This document shows positions 47,586-56,752 of a stretch of 64,000 nucleotides of DNA, piece after piece; within the stretch, counting starts at the first letter, position 1; every line of letters starts with the position of its first letter. The translations under genes were made by a program, and so were the position numbers. Under the pieces are notes generated by a model. The model had not been told where the DNA came from. It ran no database searches and was given only the letters and a program-made list of their open reading frames with translations. Source of the stretch: Vibrio zhugei (GTDB taxonomy: Bacteria > Pseudomonadota > Gammaproteobacteria > Enterobacterales > Vibrionaceae); NCBI RefSeq assembly GCF_003716875.1, contig NZ_CP033078.1:1178001-1242000 (forward strand), in the 5' to 3' direction.

Positions 47586-49044
47586 TCATGATCAAGTCAA
47601 CATATGGTTTGTTGTCTCAGAAGCACAAGGGGTGGTCAAAAGCGGAGGGCTAGCCGATGTTGCGAAAGCATTGCCGAAAGCGTTATCCGATTTAGGTCAT
47701 CAAGTCGCGATCGTTCTTCCTGGCTATCAAAAAATCGCCCACAAAGCGGACATGCCAGTCATTTTAGAAACAGAGTTAGCTCATTGGCCCCACACGCACT
47801 ATCAGGTACGCCAAACTGAGTTAGATGGGGTGACGGTCTACCTCATCGATTGTGATGCGTATTTTGAGCGTCCAGAGCTTTATGCGGAACACAATCAAGC
47901 GTATGACGATAATGGTGAGCGCTTTAGTTTCTTTTCGGCGGCAAGTTTAGACGTATTACCAAAACTCAATATACAACCATCAATCATTCATACTAATGAT
48001 TGGCATACCGGATTTGTTCCCTTCCTCTTAAAAACTCGTTATCGCGATGATGCTTATTATGCCAACATGAAAAGTGTGTTGACCGTGCATAATGCCATTT
48101 TTAAGGGGCTATTTACTTACGAAGAACTGGAATGTATTCCTGAGCTCAACCTCACTGGTATGGAGTTTCTACGTTATGGAGCGGGGCAGGTGAGTATGTT
48201 GCGTGCCGGAATCGCTTTCGCCGATAAAGTTAACGCGGTGAGTGCCAATTATGCCACGGAGCTGTTGACGCCTTTGGGTGCTCATGGGTTCGTTGATGAC
48301 TTTGTGCGTCGCGAACGCGATTTCGTCGGAATTGTTAACGGGTGTGATTACTCGGAGTGGAATCCGGCAACCGATGCGTTCTTGCCTCAAACCTATCACT
48401 GGGAAGCGGAGTCGTTACGTGCAGGTAAACGAGCCTGCAAACAGTGTTTACAGCAGAAGGTGGGATTACCTCTGCGCAGTGGTGTCGCGGTGTTTGGTAT
48501 GGTTTGCCGTTTAACACACCAAAAAGGTTTCCATTATCTCTTGCCCATCATCGAACAGTTTTTACACAATGATGTGCAAATGGTCATTGTCGGGACTGGC
48601 GATCCAAACATCGCCGCGACCTTGCATCAACTCGCTAATCGCTATAGTGATAAATTGATGTTTATTGAAGCCTATAGTAATGAATTGGCCCACTTGGTCG
48701 AAGCGGGAGGGGATTTCTTCTTAATGCCTTCAGAGTTTGAGGCGTGCGGACTGAACCAGATATACAGTATGGCTTATGGAACGTTACCGATTGTGCGCGA
48801 AGTCGGCGGACTCAAAGATACGGTTGCCGATTACGATAAGTTCCCACAAGAAGCGACCGGATTTGGTTTTCTCGAACCCACCCCTCAAGCGTTACTGATC
48901 GTGATGCAGCGCGCATTGCTGTTTTATTTACAGTCGCCACAAGCCATGTTAGAGGTGCAGCAAAGAGCAATGCAGCGCGACTTTAGTTGGCATGAATCAG
49001 CGGTGCAGTACGTCAAAATGTATCGGAATGCATTAGAACAATAA
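47575..49044 (+). CDS. glgA: Glycogen synthase (ADP-glucose dependent)
   Basis: GlgA extends glycogen chains from ADP-glucose. The 489-residue GT5 enzyme shows the ADP-glucose loop VVKSGGLADVAKALPKAL, TNDWHTGFVPFLL, GLFTYEELE, IVNGCDYSEWNP and the C-terminal EACGLNQIYSMAYGTLPIV. The start is a TTG with AAGGA seven bases upstream, inside glgC, so the two are translationally coupled. The partner genes glgB, glgP and glgX are not in this window. Confidence 0.95.
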   Translation: MDSNHDQVNIWFVVSEAQGVVKSGGLADVAKALPKALSDLGHQVAIVLPGYQKIAHKADMPVILETELAHWPHTHYQVRQTELDGVTVYLIDCDAYFERPELYAEHNQAYDDNGERFSFFSAASLDVLPKLNIQPSIIHTNDWHTGFVPFLLKTRYRDDAYYANMKSVLTVHNAIFKGLFTYEELECIPELNLTGMEFLRYGAGQVSMLRAGIAFADKVNAVSANYATELLTPLGAHGFVDDFVRRERDFVGIVNGCDYSEWNPATDAFLPQTYHWEAESLRAGKRACKQCLQQKVGLPLRSGVAVFGMVCRLTHQKGFHYLLPIIEQFLHNDVQMVIVGTGDPNIAATLHQLANRYSDKLMFIEAYSNELAHLVEAGGDFFLMPSEFEACGLNQIYSMAYGTLPIVREVGGLKDTVADYDKFPQEATGFGFLEPTPQALLIVMQRALLFYLQSPQAMLEVQQRAMQRDFSWHESAVQYVKMYRNALEQ

Positions 49045-49059
49045 GTATCTAATGACACA

Positions 49060-49094
49060 GAGTAAGAGATCGCACGCGGATCTCTTACTTTTTG
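49060..49094 (+). terminator. Intrinsic terminator of glgCA
   Basis: AGTAAGAGATC and GATCTCTTACT pair around a seven-base loop and are followed by five T. Confidence 0.9.
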
Positions 49095-49182
49095 ACGCCC
49101 CTCTGTTTTGTGCGATATTATCTCCCGCTATTGTTTTTTACTGTGCTATGATTATCGGCCTTTTTGTATTTTTGGGGTAGTA

Positions 49183-49986
49183 ATGCCTGACACTCTGCTG
49201 TTTCACAAAGCATTTTATCACTCGAATAGTCGCGAATGGGTTGTGTTCATTCACGGAGCCGGTGGCAGTTCGTCCATATGGTTCAAGCAACTCAAAGCGT
49301 ACCGTCAGCAGTTTAATGTCTTGTTAGTGGATTTACGCGGCCACGGACGTTCGGCCGAGAAGCTGACAAGTCAACACCGGGATGCGTATACCTTTCGAAG
49401 TGTGTCAGATGATGTGCTATCGGTGATGGATGAGTTAAAGATTACTTGTGCCCATATTGTGGCGATGTCGTTAGGCACATTGATTGCACACACTCTTGCT
49501 CAGCATTGGCCGCAACGAGTCAAAAGTATGGTGTTAGGTGGGGCGATTTTATCACTCGATTGTCGCACTCGCTGTTTGATTCACTTAGGCGATAGTCTTA
49601 AAAATATCGTGCCCTATATGTGGCTGTATCGATTATTTGCTTATATTGTGATGCCAACCTCTAGGCAGCAGGAATCTCGGCGTTTGTTTATTCGTGAAGC
49701 GAAAAAGTTGTGCCAAAGTGAATTTAAGCGCTGGTTTCGTCTCGCGTTGAATGTTAACCCGATGATGGCGCGCTACCAGGAGAATATGAACCCGGTACCG
49801 ACGCTGTATGTCATGGGTGATAAAGACTATTTATTCCTCGCGCCAGTCAAAGCCTGGGTTCGCGATCACTCGCTTAGCGCATTGGTTGAAATTGGCGACT
49901 GTGGGCATGTCTGTAATATCGAAAACGCGCAAATGTTTAACCGACATTCTATTGAATTTATTGCCCAGCAAAGTCAAACAGGATGA
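49183..49986 (+). CDS. Alpha/beta-hydrolase fold protein
   Basis: The 267-residue protein has the oxyanion segment FIHGAGGSSSIWFKQL, VDLRGHGRS, a nucleophile elbow AMSLGTLIAH with the candidate Ser, the acid Asp in MGDKDYLF and the His in GDCGHVCNIE. The elbow reads A-x-S-x-G rather than G-x-S-x-G. The ATG at 49183 follows TTTTGGGG. An upstream in-frame ATG would begin in the promoter region. Its substrate is unknown. It converges on the DUF2007 gene with almost no gap. Confidence 0.85.
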   Translation: MPDTLLFHKAFYHSNSREWVVFIHGAGGSSSIWFKQLKAYRQQFNVLLVDLRGHGRSAEKLTSQHRDAYTFRSVSDDVLSVMDELKITCAHIVAMSLGTLIAHTLAQHWPQRVKSMVLGGAILSLDCRTRCLIHLGDSLKNIVPYMWLYRLFAYIVMPTSRQQESRRLFIREAKKLCQSEFKRWFRLALNVNPMMARYQENMNPVPTLYVMGDKDYLFLAPVKAWVRDHSLSALVEIGDCGHVCNIENAQMFNRHSIEFIAQQSQTG

Positions 49987-50003
49987 CGCTTAAGCCCATA
50001 GAC

Positions 50004-50327
50004 TTAAGCATACTCTGCCAATGCGCACCCACAGTGCCAACAAATAGCAAATTGCCCTTCGTTAACTTCGTGACATTGACGACAAGTCCAGTTGGGAAAG
50101 ACGGTGTCTGTCGATTCTTTTTGGAACTTGCGAATAATGGTGTGGGCTTCATCGGCTTGAAAAGCATGAAAAAGCCATATGTACGGCATGGAATTTTCAT
50201 CCATGGGGATTTCACCAAGTAAGCTAAACCACTGTTCACCTCTGACTTCACAGGCGATATTTTCAGATTGTAGCAAGCCACAGATGATGTGTGCTTCTGT
50301 CGGATTATTGGCTAAGTAGATTTTCAT
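50004..50327 (-). CDS. DUF2007 protein with C-terminal zinc ribbon
   Basis: The 107-residue protein begins with the DUF2007 fold (MKIYLANNPTEAHIICGLLQSENIACEVRG), a PII-like small domain predicted to bind a ligand or partner. It ends with a zinc ribbon of paired cysteines (CRQCHEVNEGQF then CWHCGC). The ATG at 50327 follows AAGGAG. It converges on the hydrolase gene, with only 17 bases between stop codons. Function unknown. Confidence 0.8.
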   Translation of the reverse strand: MKIYLANNPTEAHIICGLLQSENIACEVRGEQWFSLLGEIPMDENSMPYIWLFHAFQADEAHTIIRKFQKESTDTVFPNWTCRQCHEVNEGQFAICWHCGCALAEYA

Positions 50328-50390
50328 TACCCACTCCTTGTCTCGATATGCGGACATCATAGCAGAGCATTAAAACAAAGTAATGGGCAA

Positions 50391-50420
50391 TAAAAAAGCA
50401 CTCCTATGAGTGCTTTTTTC
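50391..50420. terminator. Bidirectional terminator between tfoY and the DUF2007 gene
   Basis: AAAAAGCACTC and GAGTGCTTTTT pair around CTAT. It ends the tfoY transcript on the minus strand. Confidence 0.88.
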
Positions 50421-50433
50421 TATCTGAAAACAA

Positions 50434-51021
50434 CTATAACCGTTGCATCAGTTCATCTCGACGATGTTTAGCAATGACCGACCAGTGCTGTCCTTCTATC
50501 GCCCCTTCTAGAGCCCAAAGCAACTCGATGTTAACAGTGCTTGTATGGGTATCTTGAATCGCCTTGTAAGCTTCTACTGCGCCTTTTTGATGCAGCATTT
50601 CCACAGACTCGATTCCCGCTTTACGAAGCATACGTTCTGTGGCTAAACGTAAGTTTGGTAAATCTTTAAGCCGAGTCGGTTTCGCTTTTGCTTGTGATTC
50701 GCGTTCTTTCTTCGCGACAAGCAGCGCCTGATTGGCTTCTTGTAGGATTTTATCAGTATTATCCCAGTAGCTATCAGGAAGAGCAAAATACTTAGTAATA
50801 ACTGGGAACCCACGTTTTTTATAAATATAGGGTTCTAAGCCTTCTGAACGATATTTCTCTGCACAGTGATCATCAGCGCGAATATGAAGTTTGTCTTGTA
50901 CGACCAATGCGAACATTGTGTCATCAACAAAAATACCAAATCCGCCGAACATTGAACGAGATTTTACGCGTCCTAATGATTCAAACAGACGCATTGAGTT
51001 TTTTAATATAGGTTTATCCAT
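50434..51021 (-). CDS. tfoY: TfoX/Sxy-family regulator, probable TfoY
   Basis: The 195-residue protein has the two TfoX domains: an N-terminal one ([48 protein letters not shown]) and a C-terminal helix-hairpin-helix-like one ([26 protein letters not shown]). TfoX controls chitin-induced competence. Its paralogue TfoY controls type VI secretion and motility in V. cholerae. I call it TfoY because a c-di-GMP riboswitch lies upstream, as for V. cholerae Vc2, and because purR and torR follow. The ATG at 51021 has AAAGG very close. A GTG at 51057 is an alternative. Confidence 0.85.
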   Translation of the reverse strand: MDKPILKNSMRLFESLGRVKSRSMFGGFGIFVDDTMFALVVQDKLHIRADDHCAEKYRSEGLEPYIYKKRGFPVITKYFALPDSYWDNTDKILQEANQALLVAKKERESQAKAKPTRLKDLPNLRLATERMLRKAGIESVEMLHQKGAVEAYKAIQDTHTSTVNIELLWALEGAIEGQHWSVIAKHRRDELMQRL

Positions 51022-51127
51022 GCCTTTAGTCTCGGTGTAATTTAAATACGCCACCAAAATCAGGTCCGAGAGTGTAGCAATACAATGATTTTACTTTGTC
51101 AACAAAACGTAAACTTACATTGTACAT

Positions 51128-51235
51128 AGTTCATCGGTAACCCCGCTACCTTTCCATACCAAAGTATAGTGCATATTGGTGAAGGCCGGAGGCTTTGCGT
51201 CCCAACTTTTCAATTGGTTTGCCCTGTACGTGACA
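51128..51235 (-). promoter_or_regulatory. c-di-GMP riboswitch (GEMM-I)
   Basis: Read on the minus strand, all class I elements are present: CAGGGCAAACC, a variable stem, GGGACGCAAAGCCTCCGGCC (the A and G of the tetraloop and c-di-GMP pocket), then GGTAGCGGGGTTACCGATG. It corresponds to the Vc2-type aptamer ahead of tfoY. About 110 bases separate it from the ATG. That stretch contains a long hairpin (TACAATG 51081-51087 with CATTGTA 51118-51124, plus inner TTTAC/GTAAA), which may be the expression platform. Confidence 0.94.
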
Positions 51236-51388
51236 TTTAAGTTTAATAGAACTTTTATGAGCTTACTACAAAGGGAGAAGGAGAGAATGTCCTATCCCCC
51301 AAAAACCATAAACATAAGTGTTACTGTCAATGAGTATTAATTATATGTGATCGTTCCCATAATGACACTTATATAGATGAATTTCAAT

Positions 51389-52390
51389 TTACAATTTCTT
51401 TACAGTGTCGCGAATGACTAATTCTGGGTGCATTTCGAAGGTACGACGCTCGTGTTGTTTGTTTTTTATCCGTTCCAACAAAATTTCAAAGGCGTTTTTA
51501 CCCACACGACGTTTCGGTTGGTGAATCGTGGTCAGTGGGGGGGAGAAATATTCCGCCAACTCTATGTTGTCGTAGCCGATGACTGAAATATCATCAGGCA
51601 CACGGCATCCTTTTTGTTGTAAGCGGCTGATCAAACCGAGCGCCATGGTATCGTTAAAGCAAAAAACTGCCGTCGGTAACGAGTCCATTGCCAACAGTTT
51701 GTCTGCGGCAAGTACTGCGGTATCACACTCGAAGTTACCTTCTAAAATCCAATCTTCATTGACCGGCAATTTGGCTTCTTGCATCGCGCGGCGGAAACCA
51801 CGAATGCGTTCTTGACACGCCACTTTAGAAAGATGACCACTGAGGCAAGCGATATCGGAGTGACCATTCTCAATCAAATGCTTGGTCGCCAGATAGCCAC
51901 CTTCTTCTGAATTATCGAGTATGTTGTCGGCTTGTGAATCTTCCAATCCCCAATCCATGATGACTTTTGGAATGTCGGCATGGTTATCGAGCATTTCCAT
52001 CAGCTGCGGAGTCATATCCGAACACATGACCAAAATACCATCGACACGCTTTTCCGCCAGCATACGCACATAATCACGCTGTTTTTCATAAATGCCGCCC
52101 GTATTACACAGTACGAGTGTATAGCCTTGACGGTAGCAATAGCTTTCGACACCATCGATAACTTCGGAAAAGAACTGATTGGTCGATTGGGTAACCAACA
52201 TCCCTATGGTCCGAGTCGTGTTGCATTTTAGACTTCTTGCCACGGCACTCGGCGCATAATTCAACTCTTTCACAGCGTTAAGTACTCGCTCTTGCGTTGT
52301 TTCCGCCACAAAGCGTGTTTTATTGATCACATGTGACACAGTCGTTGTCGACACGCCAGCAAGGCGGGCTACGTCTTTAATTGTCGCCAT
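51389..52390 (-). CDS. purR: Purine repressor PurR (LacI family)
   Basis: PurR represses purine synthesis genes when hypoxanthine or guanine is bound. The 333-residue protein has the LacI helix-turn-helix ([25 protein letters not shown]) with a hinge helix SPSA-type PSAVARSL, and a periplasmic-binding-protein-like effector domain very close to E. coli PurR ([55 protein letters not shown]). It could act on the PurR-like box at gsk in this window. Its own leader has a terminator-like hairpin. Confidence 0.93.
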   Translation of the reverse strand: MATIKDVARLAGVSTTTVSHVINKTRFVAETTQERVLNAVKELNYAPSAVARSLKCNTTRTIGMLVTQSTNQFFSEVIDGVESYCYRQGYTLVLCNTGGIYEKQRDYVRMLAEKRVDGILVMCSDMTPQLMEMLDNHADIPKVIMDWGLEDSQADNILDNSEEGGYLATKHLIENGHSDIACLSGHLSKVACQERIRGFRRAMQEAKLPVNEDWILEGNFECDTAVLAADKLLAMDSLPTAVFCFNDTMALGLISRLQQKGCRVPDDISVIGYDNIELAEYFSPPLTTIHQPKRRVGKNAFEILLERIKNKQHERRTFEMHPELVIRDTVKKL

Positions 52391-52478
52391 TGGTTTTTCC
52401 TATAACAGCTGCTGGCTAGGAAGGGTCAATTACTGAACTCAGCCAACAGAAGGCTTTTATGAAGCCGAAATTTAAGCA

Positions 52479-52506
52479 AAAAAACCGCTAACGATGAGCG
52501 GTTCAA
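52479..52506 (-). terminator. Terminator-like hairpin in the purR leader
   Basis: On the minus strand AACCGCT and AGCGGTT pair around a seven-base loop and are followed by seven T. It lies between a predicted promoter (52537-52565) and the purR start at 52390, so it may cause premature termination. Confidence 0.7.
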
Positions 52507-52536
52507 TTGGATAATTTTGATAACAAACTGGGTGTG

Positions 52537-52565
52537 ATTTTAGACTGCTCTCTGTCTTGCCGCAA
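52537..52565 (-). promoter_or_regulatory. Predicted purR promoter
   Basis: On the minus strand TTGCGG and TAAAAT are separated by exactly 17 bases. Transcription would start near 52530, giving a leader of about 140 bases that contains the hairpin at 52479-52506. The rest of the gap, 52566-52861, holds no ORF and should carry the torR promoter. Confidence 0.45.
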
Positions 52566-52861
52566 TGAAAAATTCATATTTGTCCGATTTGCCCCGCGCA
52601 GGCGAGTCAGTGCCTTATTTTTCGATGGCGCATGTCGGCGGCGGACGTGTGACGCTGAGGATATTGAGAGGCGTTAGGGCGTGGAAAACCACCCTGAATA
52701 GTTGAGTGTAAACCACGTAACGCGTTAGCTAAGTGTGAAAACTCGATGCTAGCTTGTTTTGAATCAATAAAGCATGAGGTTTTTATGAGTAACCCTAGAA
52801 ATATTACGGACTATGAATAGAATGAACTGAGTGTGTATTGAATCGGAAGCCAGTAACGCCT

Positions 52862-53569
52862 ATGAATTATCCGTTATTAGTTGTAGAAAGTGAGCGCGAT
52901 ACGCGGCTTATTTTAGTCAATTACTTTCAGCAGGAAGGATACGATGTACTGTCGGCTGAGACTAGTATAGAAATGCGTGAACACTTAAACCAACAGGAAT
53001 TCGATGTCATATTGTTGGACGCGCAATTGTTATCGGGTGACAGTTTAATGATCACTCGCGAATTACGTAATCAGTCCGACGTAGGAATTATTCTTCTCAA
53101 TGGACGAGAAGACAATATCGATAAAATTATTGGTTTAGAAATGGGGGCCGACGACTACGTTGCGAAACCGTTTGAATTAAGAGAGTTACTCGTCAGAGTG
53201 AAAAACTTGATGTGGCGGGTGTCGCGTGCCCGTGAGCATGCGCCACTAACTCAACATTCGGACTGTCAGCAAATCCAGTTTGGTGATTGGTTCTTTGATA
53301 TTCAACGGCGTTCTTTGAGCCAGAATGGCGAACCGATTAAATTAACCAAAGCGGAGTATGAATTATTAGTCGCTCTTGCGTCTAATCCGCATCAAGTGCT
53401 CACAAGAGAAGCGATTTTAGCGATGATCAGCCATCGTGTTGATACCCCTAATGACCGCACCATTGATGTATTAATTCGTCGATTACGGTCAAAGATGGAG
53501 TGTGATCCCAAAACCCCACAGATTATTGTGACGGTACATGGTGAAGGGTATATGTTCGCAGGGACATAA
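52862..53569 (+). CDS. torR: TorR-like OmpR-family response regulator with altered receiver
   Basis: The 235-residue protein is closest to TorR, which activates trimethylamine N-oxide respiration genes. The receiver (1-115) keeps the phospho-acceptor Asp53 (VILLDAQL) and Lys102 (YVAKPFE). However, the acidic pair reads ES (residues 9-10) instead of ED, the conserved Thr/Ser is Asn80 (LLNGRED), and the Pro after the Asp loop is Leu. The C-terminal winged helix (EPIKLTKAEYELL, RTIDVLIRRLRSKM, VHGEGYMF) is intact. No torS, torT or torA lies nearby. An upstream ATG at 52838 is rejected on family length. Confidence 0.82.
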   Translation: MNYPLLVVESERDTRLILVNYFQQEGYDVLSAETSIEMREHLNQQEFDVILLDAQLLSGDSLMITRELRNQSDVGIILLNGREDNIDKIIGLEMGADDYVAKPFELRELLVRVKNLMWRVSRAREHAPLTQHSDCQQIQFGDWFFDIQRRSLSQNGEPIKLTKAEYELLVALASNPHQVLTREAILAMISHRVDTPNDRTIDVLIRRLRSKMECDPKTPQIIVTVHGEGYMFAGT

Positions 53570-53596
53570 ATCTCACGTTAAGACCAGTCGAAACAC

Positions 53597-53637
53597 AAAA
53601 ACGCCAATTCCCGACAGCGAGAATTGGCGTTTTTTGT
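53597..53637. terminator. Bidirectional terminator between torR and elyC
   Basis: AAAACGCCAATTC and GAATTGGCGTTTT form a 13-base-pair stem flanked by A and T runs. Confidence 0.93.
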
Positions 53638-53659
53638 GATGGCCTGTTGGATATGCCAA

Positions 53660-54505
53660 TTAGGAAGATGGCTTCTTCACAGGGTCGGGCATGTCTTCAG
53701 CGGTCGAGGCTTTCGGCGTTGTTGGTAAAGGTTCTGGTGTGGTTTTCAGTAACCAATCACGTAGATCTTGCCAAAGGCTCCCCATGGTCTCGTGCCAGTA
53801 TCGTTCGGTTTGTTCTAAGTATCGCGCTTTGGGGGCATACTTTTCCCAAGGTTGGCGAATGTTCTTTTGGGCTAAATAGTTGGTTGGTGCCGGCACAGGT
53901 GCCAACCCTGCGGCATGAAATTCGTGCAGAGCTCGATGCATGTGCGATGCGGAAGTGACCAAGACCATTTTCTTCTGTTTGACAAATGCCGCGGCTTGGC
54001 GCGCTTCCTCCCACGTATCTTTGGCGGTTTCTAATAAAATAATATCGGCTTTCGGTACGCCGAGCCCCAGCGCGACCTGAGCGAGCATCCGCGCATGACT
54101 AAATTCACTTCCTCCAGCGTAGCCCGACAAAATCAGCTTCGATCCTGGGTACATGCGAAAAATACGAATGCCTTCCGTTAAGCGCATCAAGGCAGTACGA
54201 CTGAGCTCGGAGGTGGGGGGGAGTTGATCATCGACGACATGGCCACTGCCTAATACCATCACATAGTCAATGCTGGCGTCGACGGGCAAAAAGCCTTTGT
54301 ATTGCCGTTCTAACGGCATCAATAGGCGCGATGAGACAGGCTGAAATGACACGAGAAAAATGCCCACTAAAGAAAACAGCACGATGACACAGCCACTCTT
54401 GCGCTTGGCAGTAAACATGATTAATGATAAACCTAAAAACCCGATAATCAGCAGTGCTGGTAGCGGCATAAATAGGGACGAAATAATTTTTTTCAGCTCA
54501 AACAT
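53660..54505 (-). CDS. elyC: DUF218 / ElyC-type envelope protein
   Basis: ElyC is an inner-membrane DUF218 protein that protects cell-wall synthesis in E. coli, probably through lipid-carrier metabolism. The 281-residue protein has two N-terminal membrane segments (about 12-32 and 38-58) and the DUF218 domain (DYVMVLGSGHVVDD, KLILSGYAGG, DTWEEARQAAAFV, VLVTSASHMHRA). A Pro-rich C-terminal tail follows. It is divergent from cmoM, which precedes mukFEB, the same neighbourhood as in E. coli. Confidence 0.9.
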   Translation of the reverse strand: MFELKKIISSLFMPLPALLIIGFLGLSLIMFTAKRKSGCVIVLFSLVGIFLVSFQPVSSRLLMPLERQYKGFLPVDASIDYVMVLGSGHVVDDQLPPTSELSRTALMRLTEGIRIFRMYPGSKLILSGYAGGSEFSHARMLAQVALGLGVPKADIILLETAKDTWEEARQAAAFVKQKKMVLVTSASHMHRALHEFHAAGLAPVPAPTNYLAQKNIRQPWEKYAPKARYLEQTERYWHETMGSLWQDLRDWLLKTTPEPLPTTPKASTAEDMPDPVKKPSS

Positions 54506-54620
54506 ATATAAATAGTCCGAAAAAACAGCACTTGGCGTAAAAAAAGGATAAAAGCCTCTTTATTCCTGCCATTCCTATGACAGAATAACAGCACGATTAG
54601 TTATCATAACGCAAGCAGCC

Positions 54621-55400
54621 GTGACTAAAGATCGCAATTTCGACGATATTGCCCACAAATTCACAAAAAACATCTATGGTTCTGACAAAGGTGAAATACG
54701 TCAAGTCATTGTTTGGGAAGATATAGTGCAATTGTTAACGCATTTTACTCCCAATGACAAGCCTTTAAATATCTTAGATGCTGGTGGTGGATTAGCACAG
54801 TTATCTCAAAAACTTGCCCACTTGGGTCACAAAGTCACACTGTGTGATTTGTCTTCCAAGATGTTGGGCTTGGCAAAAGAGTCGATTGAATATGCTGGAT
54901 TAATTGAGCAGTATCGCTTGATTCATGCTCCAGTGCAGGAGATTGGCGGCTATTTAACCGAGCCAGTAGACCTCGTACTCTTTCACGCTGTGATGGAATG
55001 GTTAGCCGATCCTAAAGCGGCATTAGAGACGGTATTAGCTCAGGTTAAACCCGGTGGCATGGCATCCATTATGTTCTATAACTATCATGGGTTAGTTATG
55101 AAGAATGCCGTCTGTGGTAACTTGCCACATATTTTGAACGGTATGCCGCATAAAAAACGGTTTAAGTTGCAACCGCAACAAGGCTTGCTTCCTAATGAGG
55201 TTTACCATTGGATTGAAGAAGCGGGTTTTACGCTGTGTGGAAAAAGTGGTATTCGCTGTTTTAGTGATTACATGGGGAATGTGACTCACATGGGAGAGTT
55301 TGAGCACGAGGACCTTTTGGCGTTGGAACGACAATTTTGCCGGCAAGAGCCTTATCTCTCATTAGGCCGATACATTCATGTATGGGCGCAAAAGCAATAA
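54621..55400 (+). CDS. cmoM: tRNA 5-carboxymethoxyuridine methyltransferase CmoM (SmtA)
   Basis: CmoM methylates carboxymethoxyuridine at the tRNA wobble position using S-adenosylmethionine. The 259-residue protein matches E. coli SmtA: DRNFDDIAHKFTKNIYG, the SAM motif LDAGGGLAQLS, LCDLSSKML, VDLVLFHAVMEWLADP, and ending CRQEPYLSLGRYIHVWA. The start is a GTG with a weak ribosome site. No in-frame ATG fits. First gene of the cmoM-mukF-mukE-mukB operon. Confidence 0.94.
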   Translation: MTKDRNFDDIAHKFTKNIYGSDKGEIRQVIVWEDIVQLLTHFTPNDKPLNILDAGGGLAQLSQKLAHLGHKVTLCDLSSKMLGLAKESIEYAGLIEQYRLIHAPVQEIGGYLTEPVDLVLFHAVMEWLADPKAALETVLAQVKPGGMASIMFYNYHGLVMKNAVCGNLPHILNGMPHKKRFKLQPQQGLLPNEVYHWIEEAGFTLCGKSGIRCFSDYMGNVTHMGEFEHEDLLALERQFCRQEPYLSLGRYIHVWAQKQ

Positions 55401-55414
55401 CAACAGGATGAAGC

Positions 55415-56752
55415 ATGAGTGAGTTAACTCATACTGCTGAGACTCAGTCCATTGACGAATTAGTCGGGTGGGTCAAACAGCATGATTTTTCCTTGAACCT
55501 AACACCTGAGCGTTTAGCTTTCCTGATTGCAATATCAGTATTGAGTAGTGAACGCTATGAGGACGAGTTAGGGGAAGGTGAGCTGCAAGATACATTTAAA
55601 ATAGTAACACAACAATTTTCAGAGACCGGAGAAGCCTCCGCTTTCCGCGCGAATAATGCGATTAATGAAATGGTCAGTCAGCGTTTAATTCGCCGTTTTA
55701 CTAGCGAAGTAAACGATGGGGTGAGCATTTATCGTTTGTCGCCGTTAGCCATTGGCATCACCGACTATTATATTCGTCATCGACAATTCTCGAAGCTGAA
55801 ACTCTCGATTCAACTTTCGATGGTGGCCAGTGAAATGGCCAAAGCCGTTGAGGCTGCGCAGCAAAGCGCAGAGCCCGAAGAGTGGCGTAAGAATGTCTAT
55901 GGCGTATTGAAGTATTCGGTGGGCGAGATTTTTGATCAAATCGATCTCAACCAACGCGTGATGGATGAGCAGCAGCACTTAGTGAAAGAGCAAATTGCGG
56001 AACTGCTCAACCAGAACTGGCAAGATGCTATCTCAAGTTGTGAACAGTTGTTAACGGAAACCTCGACCACATTGCGGGAATTGCAAGATACCTTGCAAGC
56101 GGCGGGGGATGAACTGCAAACGCAAATTCTTGATATTCAAGAATTGACCTACGGAAACGAAGCGTTGGAGTTCATTGCTGAGATTTTGTTTGGTTTACAG
56201 ATGAAGTTGGATCGTATCGTCAGCTGGGGTCAGCAAGCGATTGATTTATGGATTGGCTATGACCGTCATGTGCATAAATTTATTCGTACCGCGATTGATA
56301 TGGACCAAAACCGGGCGTTCAGTCAACGCTTGAGACAATCCCTCACGGATTACTTTGACCAGCCTTGGTACCTCACGTATGCCGACGCCGAGCGTCTACG
56401 CGATTTACGCGATGAGGCCCTCGTGCTGCGTGATGACGAAGTCACCGGGTTTGTTCCGCAAGAAGTGGAATACGAAGAATTTCAACATGTGCATGATGAA
56501 CTGGGCGAACGCATCGGTGAAATGCTCAGTGATTTTAAACAACACAACCGTCCTATTGATTTAGGCTCGGTGCTGCAAGACTATCTTGCAACGCACCCCC
56601 ATACTCATCATTTTGATCTCGCTCGCATTGTTGTTGACCAAGCGGTCCGACTGGGTTATTCAGAATCCGACTATCAAGCGATTCAACCCGATTGGCAAGC
56701 AATCAACGAATTTGGTGCAAAGGTACAAGCAAATGTCATCGACCGATATTAA
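55415..56752 (+). CDS. mukF: Chromosome partition protein MukF (kleisin)
   Basis: MukF bridges the MukB heads and recruits MukE in the gamma-proteobacterial SMC complex. The 445-residue protein has an N-terminal winged-helix dimer domain (about 1-115), a central helical coil with many Gln and Glu (about 180-320), and the C-terminal winged-helix that contacts the MukB cap. AGGATGAAG precedes the ATG. Its last 20 bases overlap mukE. Confidence 0.96.
   Translation: MSELTHTAETQSIDELVGWVKQHDFSLNLTPERLAFLIAISVLSSERYEDELGEGELQDTFKIVTQQFSETGEASAFRANNAINEMVSQRLIRRFTSEVNDGVSIYRLSPLAIGITDYYIRHRQFSKLKLSIQLSMVASEMAKAVEAAQQSAEPEEWRKNVYGVLKYSVGEIFDQIDLNQRVMDEQQHLVKEQIAELLNQNWQDAISSCEQLLTETSTTLRELQDTLQAAGDELQTQILDIQELTYGNEALEFIAEILFGLQMKLDRIVSWGQQAIDLWIGYDRHVHKFIRTAIDMDQNRAFSQRLRQSLTDYFDQPWYLTYADAERLRDLRDEALVLRDDEVTGFVPQEVEYEEFQHVHDELGERIGEMLSDFKQHNRPIDLGSVLQDYLATHPHTHHFDLARIVVDQAVRLGYSESDYQAIQPDWQAINEFGAKVQANVIDRY

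Noticed and set aside
50434..51021. Calling this gene tfoX
   Set aside because: The domain content fits both TfoX and TfoY, but the c-di-GMP riboswitch and the purR-torR neighbourhood fit TfoY.
56586..56732. Longer N terminus for MukE
   Set aside because: It lies wholly inside mukF and adds a sequence unrelated to MukE.
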